Assembly: GCF_947251545.1 (NCBI RefSeq)
Contig: NZ_OX366362.1
Coordinates: 1,116,001 to 1,180,000, forward strand
Direction of reading: 5' to 3'
Source of the DNA: Wolbachia endosymbiont (group A) of Anomoia purmunda
GTDB lineage: Bacteria > Pseudomonadota > Alphaproteobacteria > Rickettsiales > Anaplasmataceae
Length of the DNA stretch: 64,000 nucleotides
Below are positions 38,415 to 48,227 of this stretch, piece by piece. The position numbers and the translations under genes were made by a program. The notes below the pieces were generated by a model that saw only the letters and a list, made by a program, of their open reading frames with translations, searched no databases and was not told the origin of the DNA. Each line of letters begins with the position of its first letter. Within the stretch, counting starts at the first letter, position 1.

Positions 38415-41400
38415 TCAAGTTTTTTCATGTCTTTGTATAACAAGCAACGCAGGAGTAAAGAATAAAGTTAAAACCGTTGCAGCCAATATTCCACTTGCTA
38501 TGGTTGTTGAAATGTCAACCCACCACTGGCTTGATGGAGCATCATATGTGATTTGTAGCGTAAAAAAATTGATATTTAACCTGGTAATCATCGGTATTAA
38601 ACCAAGAACTGTGGTTGCAACGGTAAGCAATATTGGCCTAACGCGAGAAATTGCAGCGTTTATTACACATCGCTTGATGTTGTTTTTGTGTACCTTAATT
38701 TGATGATGAAAGGCATCAAGCAATAGTATGTTATTATTCACTATAATTCCTGCCAAAGCAATTATCCCCACTCCACACATAACAACTACGAAAACTTGTT
38801 GGATAAGAAAGAAAACAAAAAACACACATGTTGTGGATAAAAACACTGCTGTCATTACGATAAATGTATGGTATACATTATTAAACTGTGTCACTAATAC
38901 CAATATCATTAGTGTAATCGCTAATATAAAAGCCTTTAACAAAAATGCTCCTGATTTTTGTTGATCTTCTTTGTCGCCTTTAAAATCAATTTTTACTCCC
39001 TTGTCCCAATCCTGGGCAATAGAATTCTGAATGAACTTTACTCTTTCATCAGCAAGATAGACAGTATCAACGTCAGCAGAGATTGTCACTGTGCGTGATC
39101 CATCAATCCTGTTTAGTTTGTTTACCTTTTTTTCGGGAGCATATTTTACTATATTGCTCATAGGATACGGGCCGTTAACTGTATTGATAAAAAGATTGTC
39201 TATAGTCTTCATGTTGCGGTCCTTTCTGGGGAAACGGAGTACAATATCGATTTCTTCATCCGTATTATTTGGTCTATATTTTCCAATCAACACTCCATTT
39301 GTAACCATCTTTATAAAATCGCCAATGGTTGCAACACTTACTTCAGAACTTGTAGCCTTACTCTTATCAACACTCATATTCCACTCTATTTCAGGTGCTG
39401 ATCTGCTATCTTGAATATTTATAAATCCGGATGAAGGTTGGTTCATAATTTCTAGAATTTTCTCTGCTGCTAAATTCAAACTGGATACACTCCCGCTGAG
39501 GTTAATTTGTATTGGCTTGTCAGCCGACGGTCCTGACTTTTCCTCTTGAACATTAATTATTATTCCTTTCATGTCTTGCACACTGCTCCTTATATCATTT
39601 AGTATGTGCTTAGCTTTGCGCCTGAAGCGCCAATCCATAAGTTCTAGTTGTATTCTGGCGATAACGTTGTCTGAAAATGCTCCTGATCTAGCATAAGAAA
39701 CATGAATTTCTTTTTCAATGCTCAAAATGCGTTCTTCCACTTCTTTGAGTATCAGATCTCGTTCTTTGGCTGATAAGCTTTCTTTTGCTTTAACACTGAT
39801 TAAAATATTATCTGAATCCACTTTCGGAAAAAACTTTACTCCAGGGCCAAAAGTAAAGTACAGCACACTAAATGAAAGCAAAACGAATACAGTAGCACAT
39901 ACGAATTTTTTAGGATGATCCAAAACCTTCTCTAGCATGCGTACGTAAGCTCTTATTATAGGCCCAGCATTTTTTATTTCACCACTTTCTATAGCACTCA
40001 TTTTTTTTATTTCTTTTTTTGAAGTTATCGAAGGCTTACCAAATATTGCACCAAGTGTTGGTATAAAAACCAAAGCCATAATGAGCGATCCAGTCAAAGT
40101 TAGAATTATTGTAATTGGTATGTACTGCATGAATTTACCAACAGTATCAGGCCAGAATAATAGAGGAAAAAACACTGCTAATTTAGTTAATGTTGATGAT
40201 AGAACCGGATAAAACATATCACGAACTGAAGTGTAAAAAGCTTCTACTTTGTCCATTCCGCAGATCATCTTTCTATCGGCATATTCGCTGATCACAATTG
40301 CATCATCAACCAGCATGCCAACAGCCATAATTAAACTGAAGAGCACAACGATATTTAAGGTTATACCCATAAAGTAAAGAGCTATTATCCCAATGAGAAA
40401 GGAACCGGGTATCGAGAGTGCCACAAGAATAGCAATCCTTGTTCCCATAGAAAGCATCATTATGATCAATATTAACAACACAGCGAATATTATGCCGTTT
40501 TCCAAGTCATCAAGCACATCGCGGACGTTTTTTGACTGGTCGTTTAAGTACACCACTTTTAAATTTTCAGGTAATTGATCTTTTGCCTTATCCATTAAGT
40601 ATTTTACTTGATTTACTGTGTCTATTATGTTTTTTCCGTTACGTTTTGAAATTTCTAGCACGATACTAGGTAATCCATTAATGCGAGCAAACCCTTGGTG
40701 ATCCTCAAACCTAGGGTATACTTTTGCTATATCTTTGATTCTCAAAACTGCATCGCCTTGAGATCTAATAGGAATATTCATAATATCTTCTGTATCTTTT
40801 AGTAATCCTGATATTTTAATCGAATATTTACCGGTGTCATTTTCCAGTGATCCAGCTCCCACTAGTCTATTATTGCTTGATATAGCTTGGAATATTTCGT
40901 TTGATTGAATGTTATATTTTGTTAGAACTGTGGGCTCAATTATAACTTCCACTGTTTCTTTACGCATACCTGCCACTTCAACTTTGAGAACATTTGGCAG
41001 AGATTCTATTTCTTTCTTTAACTTGCGTGCTATTTCAGTTAAGGCTCTTTCTGGCAAATTACCAATTAAGCCGACATTGAGTATCGGAAATAAGCTCAAG
41101 TTTATTTCATTGATTATCGGAGATTCCGCTTCAACAGGTAACTTCGATTTTATGTTTGAAAGCTTTGAACGGACATTATCGAGCACTTCTTTATTATCAT
41201 ACTCTGTTCCAAATTCGAGTATCATGTGAGCACCATCATTAGTTGCAAAAGCTCTCAATTCTCTTACACCTTCGATGGATCTTAGTTCATTTTCTATAGG
41301 AAGCACTAATAGCTTTTCACTATCTTGAGCAGAAATCCCAGGAAGTCCAACAAACACGCTGATTATAGGAATCTGTATATCAGGATTGCTTTCCCTTGGC

Positions 41401-41489
41401 ATTTTTACATAAACGTATGAACCGAAGATAAAAATTACTATAAGTAATAATACCACCGCCCTGTTTCGCTCTATGAGTAAGCTCTGCAT
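38415..41489 (-). CDS. RND-family efflux transporter, AcrB/MmpL-like permease
   Basis: 1,024 residues, standard for an RND permease. N-terminal TM1 (VVLLLIVIFIFGSYVYVKMP) then the porter domain with RESNPDIQIPII, GLPGISAQDSEKLLVLPIE, and the TM4 motif GMLVDDAIVISEYADRK, whose two Asp residues carry protons. A second half repeats this layout (GIIALAGIIVNNNILLLDAF). It would export hydrophobic compounds or lipids with a membrane-fusion partner not seen here. The gene stands alone. Confidence 0.92.
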   Translation of the reverse strand: MQSLLIERNRAVVLLLIVIFIFGSYVYVKMPRESNPDIQIPIISVFVGLPGISAQDSEKLLVLPIENELRSIEGVRELRAFATNDGAHMILEFGTEYDNKEVLDNVRSKLSNIKSKLPVEAESPIINEINLSLFPILNVGLIGNLPERALTEIARKLKKEIESLPNVLKVEVAGMRKETVEVIIEPTVLTKYNIQSNEIFQAISSNNRLVGAGSLENDTGKYSIKISGLLKDTEDIMNIPIRSQGDAVLRIKDIAKVYPRFEDHQGFARINGLPSIVLEISKRNGKNIIDTVNQVKYLMDKAKDQLPENLKVVYLNDQSKNVRDVLDDLENGIIFAVLLILIIMMLSMGTRIAILVALSIPGSFLIGIIALYFMGITLNIVVLFSLIMAVGMLVDDAIVISEYADRKMICGMDKVEAFYTSVRDMFYPVLSSTLTKLAVFFPLLFWPDTVGKFMQYIPITIILTLTGSLIMALVFIPTLGAIFGKPSITSKKEIKKMSAIESGEIKNAGPIIRAYVRMLEKVLDHPKKFVCATVFVLLSFSVLYFTFGPGVKFFPKVDSDNILISVKAKESLSAKERDLILKEVEERILSIEKEIHVSYARSGAFSDNVIARIQLELMDWRFRRKAKHILNDIRSSVQDMKGIIINVQEEKSGPSADKPIQINLSGSVSSLNLAAEKILEIMNQPSSGFINIQDSRSAPEIEWNMSVDKSKATSSEVSVATIGDFIKMVTNGVLIGKYRPNNTDEEIDIVLRFPRKDRNMKTIDNLFINTVNGPYPMSNIVKYAPEKKVNKLNRIDGSRTVTISADVDTVYLADERVKFIQNSIAQDWDKGVKIDFKGDKEDQQKSGAFLLKAFILAITLMILVLVTQFNNVYHTFIVMTAVFLSTTCVFFVFFLIQQVFVVVMCGVGIIALAGIIVNNNILLLDAFHHQIKVHKNNIKRCVINAAISRVRPILLTVATTVLGLIPMITRLNINFFTLQITYDAPSSQWWVDISTTIASGILAATVLTLFFTPALLVIQRHEKT

Positions 41490-41664
41490 GTTGAATGTTA
41501 GCTGAATATGTGCGTTTGTACAACATTATAGTCGAGATACATTGCATATTAATTAATCCTTGTGTAGCTTTAAAACTTTACGCAAATAATTAAAATTTTC
41601 GCAAAATTGCAAGTATAAGAAAATTTCTGTATAATAATTCTAGAACAGTATCTGAGAGGTTATT

Positions 41665-42332
41665 ATGGTGGCAATTCTAAATGTAACAAAAGGCAAAAAT
41701 AAAGTTATTGTGTCTGGATTAGCTGGAGCTTTATCAGCTTTAATATTTTTAACAGCAATCCACATTGCCGCAAAGATAGCCATTATCGTTTCTGCTGCTG
41801 CAGTTACTTACTTATTACTTTCGCTGATTCATAAAATAAGAACTAAAAAAGAACAGCCTGCTGAAATTACTGGTGTTTCAGGAGATAAAGTTTCAGAAGA
41901 TGAAGGGTATAGCAGTGTTGATGAAGGTGAAGAAAAAGATACCGTAAAAGAACCAAAAAGAACTGAAACTGAGCTAGAAGAAGAATTAAAAAATAAAAGA
42001 GCAGAAGAAGAAATGAAAAATGGACTACCTAAACTAAACATATGGATTTCAAAGGTAATTCACTTTCTGAAAGCGCTGATACTAAAGATAGTCATTCCGT
42101 TTCTAGTGCTACAAATATTGTTATGGAACCTTTACCTAAACACATGGATGCGCTTGGTAATCCACTTCCTGAAAGACCAAGTGCAAATATTAGTATAGAA
42201 TCTAAACCTGAGAGAAAACTATCTGCTGCAGACTTGCTATTACAGTATGGTAATGTAAATAATGATGTGAGAAAAGTGCTAGAATGGCCAATTACCTCAA
42301 AGGAGTTTAATGGGTTAGGGTTTAACAGGTAG
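41665..42332 (+). pseudogene. Small membrane protein with GNPLPE-type repeats, frameshifted
   Basis: ATG 41665 has GAGAGG upstream. Residues about 14-53 are one or two hydrophobic helices (GALSALIFLTAIHIAAKIAI and on), followed by a very acidic, helical tail. At an A3 run (42036-42038) one base is missing; restoring it leads into a second frame, beginning HMDFKGNSLSE and continuing with KHMDALGNPLPE. The fact that these two motifs repeat each other across the break supports one gene. Without the fix the tail becomes hydrophobic nonsense. The corrected gene is about 222 residues. I know no function; the acidic tail suggests a surface or secreted role, which is a guess. Confidence 0.55.
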
Positions 42333-42335
42333 TTG

Positions 42336-43073
42336 CTATATCAAACTCTCCATCTTATATTGAGGATCAGATGCAATGCCATACACTCTATTTGGCGGAG
42401 CAATTTTGTTCTCTATACCAAAAACTATACCTTCAATTATTGCTGTGAGTACTTCTTCAAGGTTACAATCTGCTCCAGGAACACGGTGCTCTAGGCGGCA
42501 TCTTTTGGAATCGTTGCCAAAATAGGGAATTCTTATCGCAGCAGTTCTGTTATTTACCCCCCAACTAATCGTAGTTGGAGTGTGAATATCCGGGTACTGA
42601 AATCTTAAATATGAATCGTCATTTGGAGCAAAAAACAACATATGTTTTTTCATCATTGCACATAATCCGCCAATACTGTGAATCAGATAGTCACTGTACT
42701 TTTGCTCATTGATATAAAATAAGTTATCGTTATTTGAATTCACGAAATTAACATGCACATTTAATGCACTGCCTGCTCTATCCAAATAGGGCTTTGCTTT
42801 AAAAGAAACATTTCCACCTAGTTTTTGTGCTGTTTCAGTAAGTGATTGTTTTGCTAACTCAAAATGCTTAATTAAATTGTCGAAGTTCTTGTAACAACCA
42901 CTTTTTATCTCATATTGATGTGTAGAATTCTCCTTCTCGCAAGAAAATTCAAGAGATGCTATTTTATTTTTGATGCTATTCAGAAATAAGTATTCTTTTT
43001 CTATTCCTTCAATGTAAAACTCTAGTTCAATACCGAATACAGCATAACAACTCAAATTACTTAATATAATCAT
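42336..43073 (-). CDS. Glutamine-synthetase-like protein, short form
   Basis: 245 residues. It starts at about the glutamine synthetase catalytic barrel (FGIELEFYIEG), then GSALNVHVNF, a HTPTTISWGVNNRTAAIRIPYF segment (the ATP/phosphate loop) and RLEHRVPGADCNL. It ends PPNRVYGIASDPQYKMESLI, where full glutamine synthetases continue about 80 residues. It lacks both the N-terminal beta-grasp and the C-terminal end. It could be a reduced enzyme acting on another amine, or a decaying gene. The frame is intact. The other end abuts the preceding gene (42332) with three bases between. Confidence 0.65.
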   Translation of the reverse strand: MIILSNLSCYAVFGIELEFYIEGIEKEYLFLNSIKNKIASLEFSCEKENSTHQYEIKSGCYKNFDNLIKHFELAKQSLTETAQKLGGNVSFKAKPYLDRAGSALNVHVNFVNSNNDNLFYINEQKYSDYLIHSIGGLCAMMKKHMLFFAPNDDSYLRFQYPDIHTPTTISWGVNNRTAAIRIPYFGNDSKRCRLEHRVPGADCNLEEVLTAIIEGIVFGIENKIAPPNRVYGIASDPQYKMESLI

Positions 43074-43399
43074 AAATTTGCTTTAGTAAATCTATATTAG
43101 GTTAGCTATATTTATATGAATACTTTACTTATTTGCCAGTAAATTTAACATCTTATTTATACATAATGTATTACTGTTTTTAATAGCATGCTTCTAATCC
43201 TCGATACAAGCTACATTTACAAATTTTTCATTTTTTTGAAATAAAAATGATCAATTTTAGTGTTTTTATACCCTTTACAACCCATCAAAAAATCACCATA
43301 ATTTTTAGTATGTATTAAGTAGTATTAGCTTTTCATTTTGCAGTAATCTATTGATTATCTTATATTTTTCTAATTATTGCTTTTTTCTTGGTGTGGTAT
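43074..43399. other. Intergenic region upstream of dnaA
   Basis: AT-rich, no ORF. I see no cluster of DnaA boxes (TTATCCACA-like), and none is expected because the Wolbachia origin lies elsewhere. It contains the promoter candidate listed separately. Confidence 0.4.
43274..43302 (+). promoter_or_regulatory. Possible dnaA promoter
   Basis: TTTACA at 43274-43279, a 17-base spacer and CATAAT at 43297-43302, giving a leader of about 90 bases to the ATG at 43400. Moderate match only. Confidence 0.4.
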
Positions 43400-44782
43400 A
43401 TGAACTTAACTAGCCCTAAGGTTTCTACTATGTTTTTTGATCAGATTATTACAGTAACGGATCACAATGTTACTTGGGAAAAAATCCAAAATTGTCTTTA
43501 TAATCTTTATGGAGAAGCAACATATAATAGCTGGCTGAGTTCACTAAAATTTGTCAGTAGCAGAAATGGGGAAGTTCTTTTATCCGTGTCAACAAGGTTT
43601 ATAAAAGAGTGGATTACAGTTCATTACATGAAAAAAATATTATCATTATGGCAAAGCGAAGATAAAAGTATACGTTCTATTGATATTCAAGTAATTGAGG
43701 AAAGGAATTCAAATTTTAATGTTATACTAAAAAACAGAGAGGAAAGTAATCATAATCTTGGTTCGCCGCTGGATCCAAGGTTCACCTTTGATAATTTTGT
43801 AGTGGGAAAGCCAAATGAATTAGCATTTACGGCGGCAAAGCGTGTGGCAGAATCTATAGATCCAATATTAGGCAGCAATCCTTTGTTTCTATATGGTGGA
43901 GTGGGACTTGGTAAAACACATCTAATGCATGCTATAGCTTGGCACATAGTCAATTCCCCATCAGCAAAAAGAAAAGTGGTGTATTTATCAGCAGAGAAAT
44001 TCATGTACCAATATATTACAGCGCTGCGAAGCAAAGATATTATGTTATTTAAAGAGCAATTTAGATCAGTAGATGTATTGATGGTAGATGATGTGCAATT
44101 TATCAGTGGTAAAGATAGTACACAAGAAGAATTTTTTCACACTTTCAATGCATTGATAGACCAAAATAAGCAATTGGTTATATCAGCTGATAGGTCTCCT
44201 AGTGATCTTGATGGAGTGGAAGAAAGAATAAAATCACGACTCGGTTGGGGGTTGGTGGCAGATATTAATGAAACAACTTTTGAATTAAGGCTTGGTATAT
44301 TGCAGGCAAAAGTGGAGCAGATGAATATGTATGTTCCGAAAGATGTCCTAGAGTTTTTAGCAAGGAACATAAAATCTAATATAAGAGAATTAGAAGGAGC
44401 ATTAAATAAGGTTACCCATACCTCATTAATTGGAAGAAGTATGACGGTAGAATCAGCTAGTGAAACCCTAATCGATCTTCTTAGGTCAAATCATAGGTCA
44501 GTCACAATAGAAGAAATACAAAAGAAAGTAGCTGAATTTTTCAATATAAAGGTTGCAGATATGCAATCCAATAGAAGGCTTCGCAGTCTTGCAAGGCCAA
44601 GACAAATAGCTATGTATTTTGCCAAAAAATTTACGCAAAAAAGCCTACTAGATATTGGGAGAAACTTTGGTGGCAGAGACCATGCTACTGTTATACATGC
44701 AGTAAAACAAGTAGAAAATTTTATAAAGACCGACTCAAAATTTGCTGATGAAATCAATCGATTAAAAAAAATGTTTAAGTAG
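43400..44782 (+). CDS. dnaA: Chromosomal replication initiator DnaA
   Basis: 460 residues from ATG 43400; an upstream TTG at 43388 is less likely. Domain I begins near [23 protein letters not shown]. The AAA+ core has [17 protein letters not shown] (Walker A), VLMVDDVQF (Walker B), and a C-terminal DnaA-box binding domain with ending [17 protein letters not shown]. It unwinds the origin and loads the helicase. Its neighbours downstream (metallophosphoesterase, tRNA-Leu, ribA, virB8) match an order I remember from other Wolbachia. Confidence 0.96.
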   Translation: MNLTSPKVSTMFFDQIITVTDHNVTWEKIQNCLYNLYGEATYNSWLSSLKFVSSRNGEVLLSVSTRFIKEWITVHYMKKILSLWQSEDKSIRSIDIQVIEERNSNFNVILKNREESNHNLGSPLDPRFTFDNFVVGKPNELAFTAAKRVAESIDPILGSNPLFLYGGVGLGKTHLMHAIAWHIVNSPSAKRKVVYLSAEKFMYQYITALRSKDIMLFKEQFRSVDVLMVDDVQFISGKDSTQEEFFHTFNALIDQNKQLVISADRSPSDLDGVEERIKSRLGWGLVADINETTFELRLGILQAKVEQMNMYVPKDVLEFLARNIKSNIRELEGALNKVTHTSLIGRSMTVESASETLIDLLRSNHRSVTIEEIQKKVAEFFNIKVADMQSNRRLRSLARPRQIAMYFAKKFTQKSLLDIGRNFGGRDHATVIHAVKQVENFIKTDSKFADEINRLKKMFK

Positions 44783-44809
44783 CGTTTTTAAAATAGCTAA
44801 TAACAAATC

Positions 44810-46084
44810 CTAAAATGAATCGACTATAGTTTTAATCCGTTTAAGTTTAAAATCTTCTGTTAGCTTCGCAGAATACATTTCCTTATTGTGTTGGTTATAG
44901 AAGGTAAATTCGTGATCATCTAGATTTAGTATTGCAAAGCCAAAGCCAAAAAAGTTTCTAACCTCGTGTGCTAAGTAGTTTTTACCATTTGAATAGTCAA
45001 ATTCTACATTTTGATAAACGTGCTCTTGATCTTGAGCGTGTAATGATGCACCACCGTTTCCAACTATAATTTGGTCTGGAACATTATCCATTAATAAAAT
45101 CTGGGCTATATGAATGTGGCCAGAAACTATGGTAGTAACATTGCTTGGAAATTTATCTCCAAAAGCTTCGATTTGTGTAAGATTACCATGGCTTTTTAAT
45201 GTCAAAAATTCTTTTTTTGGAGATCTCCAAAGCGGTTTATGAGTTAAAAACCACATGGGCTTGTCAGAACTATTTTGTATCAATTTATCAAATTGCCTCT
45301 CAAAAGCATCAATTGTGCTTTGGGTTGTAAAAATATCCTCACCGGATGAAGAGTCGAAGATAAAAAATTTCATCGGTCCAGCATCTAAGGACCAACTAAA
45401 AACGAAGTTTCCACATTTTTCAGACGAAAAGGGGTATGAATCTAGATACCTGAACCATCCTTCATAAGCTCTATCACAACTCTCATGGTTTCCACGAACA
45501 AAAAGGAAAGGGGATTGTGATAAAATATCCTTTGCAGGCTCAAACCAATCAGCGTACCAAACTTCTTTATTATATCCATAAATATCGCCACACTTTTTTG
45601 TATTTCTACATTTTGTTTGTCTATAATGATAATCACCAACATGGATAATTAAATCTGGTTTATGAAGGGCGATTGAATCTAAATTTTTTTTTAAAGGCCA
45701 GCTATCTACCGAATTACATTCCTGCTGAAATAACATATTTATTCTACAGCCCGTGTCACCAATAAAAGCAATTTTATTAACCTTTTCTGGTAATATAGGA
45801 ACCCGTAGACCCTCAATACTAATGTTTTTGGCACTTGTTTGTACTGTCAGTTCACAAACTGTTTCGTTATGATCACCATTGTTAATTGAGCTGCGATTCA
45901 GCATTTCTGTTTCCTCGCCATTGACATAAACAATGGGACACATGTCATTGTCCGTAATTGCGCGTATGCTTAATTTATTTTCTGGGATAACTTGAGACCA
46001 TGTGTATAATATTTGTGCATGGACGAAATGAAAGCTAGTTATAAGAGAGAGAGCTAAAAAAATAAAGATATTAGCTATATTCAT
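44810..46084 (-). CDS. Exported metallophosphoesterase
   Basis: 424 residues with a signal peptide (MNIANIFIFLALSLITSFHF, cleavage near VHAQ). The calcineurin-like phosphoesterase motifs are GD at 109-110, GDYHY at 150-154, GNHE at 198-201 and later HKP and SGHIHI. All five metal sites are present. It is a periplasmic or secreted phosphatase of unknown substrate, similar in layout to purple acid phosphatase-like or alkaline-type enzymes. It reads toward dnaA and is probably under its own promoter. Confidence 0.85.
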   Translation of the reverse strand: MNIANIFIFLALSLITSFHFVHAQILYTWSQVIPENKLSIRAITDNDMCPIVYVNGEETEMLNRSSINNGDHNETVCELTVQTSAKNISIEGLRVPILPEKVNKIAFIGDTGCRINMLFQQECNSVDSWPLKKNLDSIALHKPDLIIHVGDYHYRQTKCRNTKKCGDIYGYNKEVWYADWFEPAKDILSQSPFLFVRGNHESCDRAYEGWFRYLDSYPFSSEKCGNFVFSWSLDAGPMKFFIFDSSSGEDIFTTQSTIDAFERQFDKLIQNSSDKPMWFLTHKPLWRSPKKEFLTLKSHGNLTQIEAFGDKFPSNVTTIVSGHIHIAQILLMDNVPDQIIVGNGGASLHAQDQEHVYQNVEFDYSNGKNYLAHEVRNFFGFGFAILNLDDHEFTFYNQHNKEMYSAKLTEDFKLKRIKTIVDSF

Positions 46085-46202
46085 TTGTATAAAAACCTAA
46101 GTTAAAAATTAGTAGTAAGGTTATCTTAAATGATTAAAATTTATAATCACAAAACTCATAATCAAATTATACAAACAATTTCTAAATTATTCTAGTATCA
46201 GA

Positions 46203-46231
46203 TTGACACTCTAGATGAAAAATTCTAAAAT
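46203..46231 (+). promoter_or_regulatory. Promoter of the tRNA-Leu
   Basis: TTGACA at 46203-46208, a 17-base spacer and TAAAAT at 46226-46231. A start near 46238 is about 37 bases before the tRNA. It could also serve ribA and the T4SS genes behind it if there is no terminator. Confidence 0.55.
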
Positions 46232-46274
46232 GATTAAGTAATTTAAAATAATTATATAAAAACTAGAATATAGT

Positions 46275-46362
46275 GCGGCCGTGGTGGAATTGGTAGACAC
46301 GCAGCGTTGAGGTCGCTGTGGCTCATAAGGCCTTGGAAGTTCAAGTCTTCTCGGCCGCACCA
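46275..46362 (+). tRNA. tRNA-Leu (GAG)
   Basis: Acceptor GCGGCCG pairs with CGGCCGC, followed by discriminator A and an encoded CCA. D-arm GTGGAATTGGTAGACAC, anticodon stem CAGCG/CGCTG with loop TTGAGGT, so the anticodon is GAG (Leu CTC/CTT). A long variable arm (class II, TGGCTCATAAGGCCTT) and T-arm GTTCAAGTC complete the fold. 88 bases including CCA. Confidence 0.95.
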
Positions 46363-46391
46363 GTTTTTATCGCTGTTTAATATGGGTAAAA

Positions 46392-47474
46392 ATGTTTATA
46401 GGAAATCAGAGTAGCAATAAGGTAGAAAGAGCTATCAGCGAAATCAGGCGCGGTCGGCCAATTGTAATATATGATGAAAGTAATTACCTATTGTTTGCTG
46501 CTGCTGAGGCTTTAGAAAGAGATTTATTTAATCAATACAAGCTTATATCAAGTAATGTATATGTTACTTTAACTTCAAGTAAGGTAAAATACATATCTCA
46601 GAATAAAGAACATAACAGCAAACGTCTGTTGGTGAATAATTTTGATGAACTGCTCCATTTAATAAACTGTTCAAAGGAAGATTGCATAAAAGAGTTGCAA
46701 TGCTCAAAGACAATAGATGAATGTGCTATTGCCTTGCTTAAGTTCTCAGAATTATTGCCATACGCGTTAGTGGCTGATATGGCTTTTGAGAATAACCATG
46801 AAATGCGAAATTGGTGCGAGAAAAATGACGTTATTGCACTGGACACGTCATTCATAAATAATTTTCAAGAAAATCAGGATTTATATGAAGTGTGCAAAAC
46901 ATCATTATTTTTAAAACAGACTGAAGAAGTAAATATCATATCTTATAGAACCGAAAGTGGTGGAAGAGAACATCATGCAATTATCATTGGCAATCCAGAT
47001 AAAGATGACGAACCATTAGTGAGAATTCATTCTTCGTGCTATACGGGTGACTTGTTAGATAGCTTGTCATGCGATTGCAGAAGTCAGTTACATCAAGCAA
47101 TTCAAATGATAGCTGACTCTGGAAGTGGTATTATATTATATTTGATGCAAGATGGAAGAGGCATTGGTTTAACTAGTAAGTTAAGAGCGTACAGTATGCA
47201 AAGAGGACATAATCTTGATACTGTTGATGCAAATAGAATATTGGGTTTTGAAGATGATGAAAGGAGTTTTGCTGTTGCAGCTAAAATGCTTAAGAAATTG
47301 AACATTAACAAAATCCAATTACTTACAAACAATGATAGGAAATTGTCAGAATTAGAAAGTAGTGGTATAGGAGTTACAAAGTGTCTACCACTTATTGTGG
47401 AACGTAATAAATATAACGATTCATATATGGAGACAAAGTTTGGTAAATTAGGCCATAGATTAAGAGTTTTTTAG
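46392..47474 (+). CDS. ribA: GTP cyclohydrolase II (riboflavin synthesis)
   Basis: 360 residues. Residues about 190-350 form the GCHII domain: ESGGREHHAIIIG, the Zn-binding HSSCYTGDLLDSLSCDC, and the active-site QDGRGIGL, LDTVDANRILGFEDDERSF and LLTNNDRKLSELESSGI. The N-terminal 180 residues resemble a decayed DHBP synthase (RibB-like) domain without its catalytic motifs. It makes the first riboflavin precursor, and Wolbachia is known to supply riboflavin to some insects. It precedes virB8 by 72 bp, an arrangement known from Wolbachia and Ehrlichia. Confidence 0.93.
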   Translation: MFIGNQSSNKVERAISEIRRGRPIVIYDESNYLLFAAAEALERDLFNQYKLISSNVYVTLTSSKVKYISQNKEHNSKRLLVNNFDELLHLINCSKEDCIKELQCSKTIDECAIALLKFSELLPYALVADMAFENNHEMRNWCEKNDVIALDTSFINNFQENQDLYEVCKTSLFLKQTEEVNIISYRTESGGREHHAIIIGNPDKDDEPLVRIHSSCYTGDLLDSLSCDCRSQLHQAIQMIADSGSGIILYLMQDGRGIGLTSKLRAYSMQRGHNLDTVDANRILGFEDDERSFAVAAKMLKKLNINKIQLLTNNDRKLSELESSGIGVTKCLPLIVERNKYNDSYMETKFGKLGHRLRVF

Positions 47475-47546
47475 CTTTTTTGCTGTAACTACTTTGTTAA
47501 TTTGCTATGTTTATTAACATAAGTTAAGATTTTTAGGAATACTAAA

Positions 47547-48227
47547 ATGCTAAGATTTTTTAAGCGAGAAAAAAATACTGAATCCTTAGATAAGGATATA
47601 AATTGGAATTCAACTCGCTACAGCACAGTTATTGCTCAAAGAAATATTCTACTTTTATTTGCATTAATATTATTAGCAACGATCTCTATCAGCATATTAG
47701 TCATATTTAAAATTAGCACAAGTAGCACTATTGAGCCATTTGTTATAGAAATTGACAAGAAATCAGGAATAGTGCAATTGGTTGATTCTGTCACAGTAAA
47801 ACAGTATTCTGCAGATGAAGCGCTAAACGATTATTTTATTTCAGAGTATATAAAAGCAAGAGAGGTTTTTGATCCATATCATTATAACTATAACTATTAT
47901 ACAAAGGTGAGGTTGTTTTCCTCACCTAATGTGTATAATGAATTTAGAAATTATGTAGGATCGCAGAATATGGATGATCTTTTTAATTTATATTCAGATA
48001 CCAAAAGTGAATTTAAAATTCGCTCAATTCAAAAGTTGGGTAACGATGCTCTTCAGGTGAGGTTTTTTGTGGAATTTATACGGAAAGATGGAAGTTCCAC
48101 GAGAAAAAATAAGATAGTTATTATGTCATATAGATATGCATCGCTTGAAATGGATGATCAGCAAAGATATATTAACCCATTAGGATTTCAAGTTATTTCA
48201 TATAGAGTAGATGATGAATATGTATAG
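47547..48227 (+). CDS. virB8: Type IV secretion protein VirB8
   Basis: 226 residues. Short basic N-terminus, a TM helix (NILLLFALILLATISISILVIF, residues about 35-56) and a periplasmic domain with the VirB8 pattern (EALNDYFISEYIKAREVFDP, NVYNEFRNYV, VRFFVEF). It links VirB10/VirB9 in the core complex. First gene of the virB8-virD4 operon. Its last codons overlap virB9 by 17 bases, so translation is likely coupled. Confidence 0.95.
   Translation: MLRFFKREKNTESLDKDINWNSTRYSTVIAQRNILLLFALILLATISISILVIFKISTSSTIEPFVIEIDKKSGIVQLVDSVTVKQYSADEALNDYFISEYIKAREVFDPYHYNYNYYTKVRLFSSPNVYNEFRNYVGSQNMDDLFNLYSDTKSEFKIRSIQKLGNDALQVRFFVEFIRKDGSSTRKNKIVIMSYRYASLEMDDQQRYINPLGFQVISYRVDDEYV

Noticed and set aside
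41949..42198. Hydrophobic C-terminus of the 177-codon frame as a true membrane segment
   Set aside because: It appears only after the likely frameshift; the other frame carries a motif repeat and fits better.
43074..43399. Replication origin beside dnaA
   Set aside because: No cluster of DnaA boxes or AT-rich 13-mers stands out, and the Wolbachia origin is known to lie away from dnaA.
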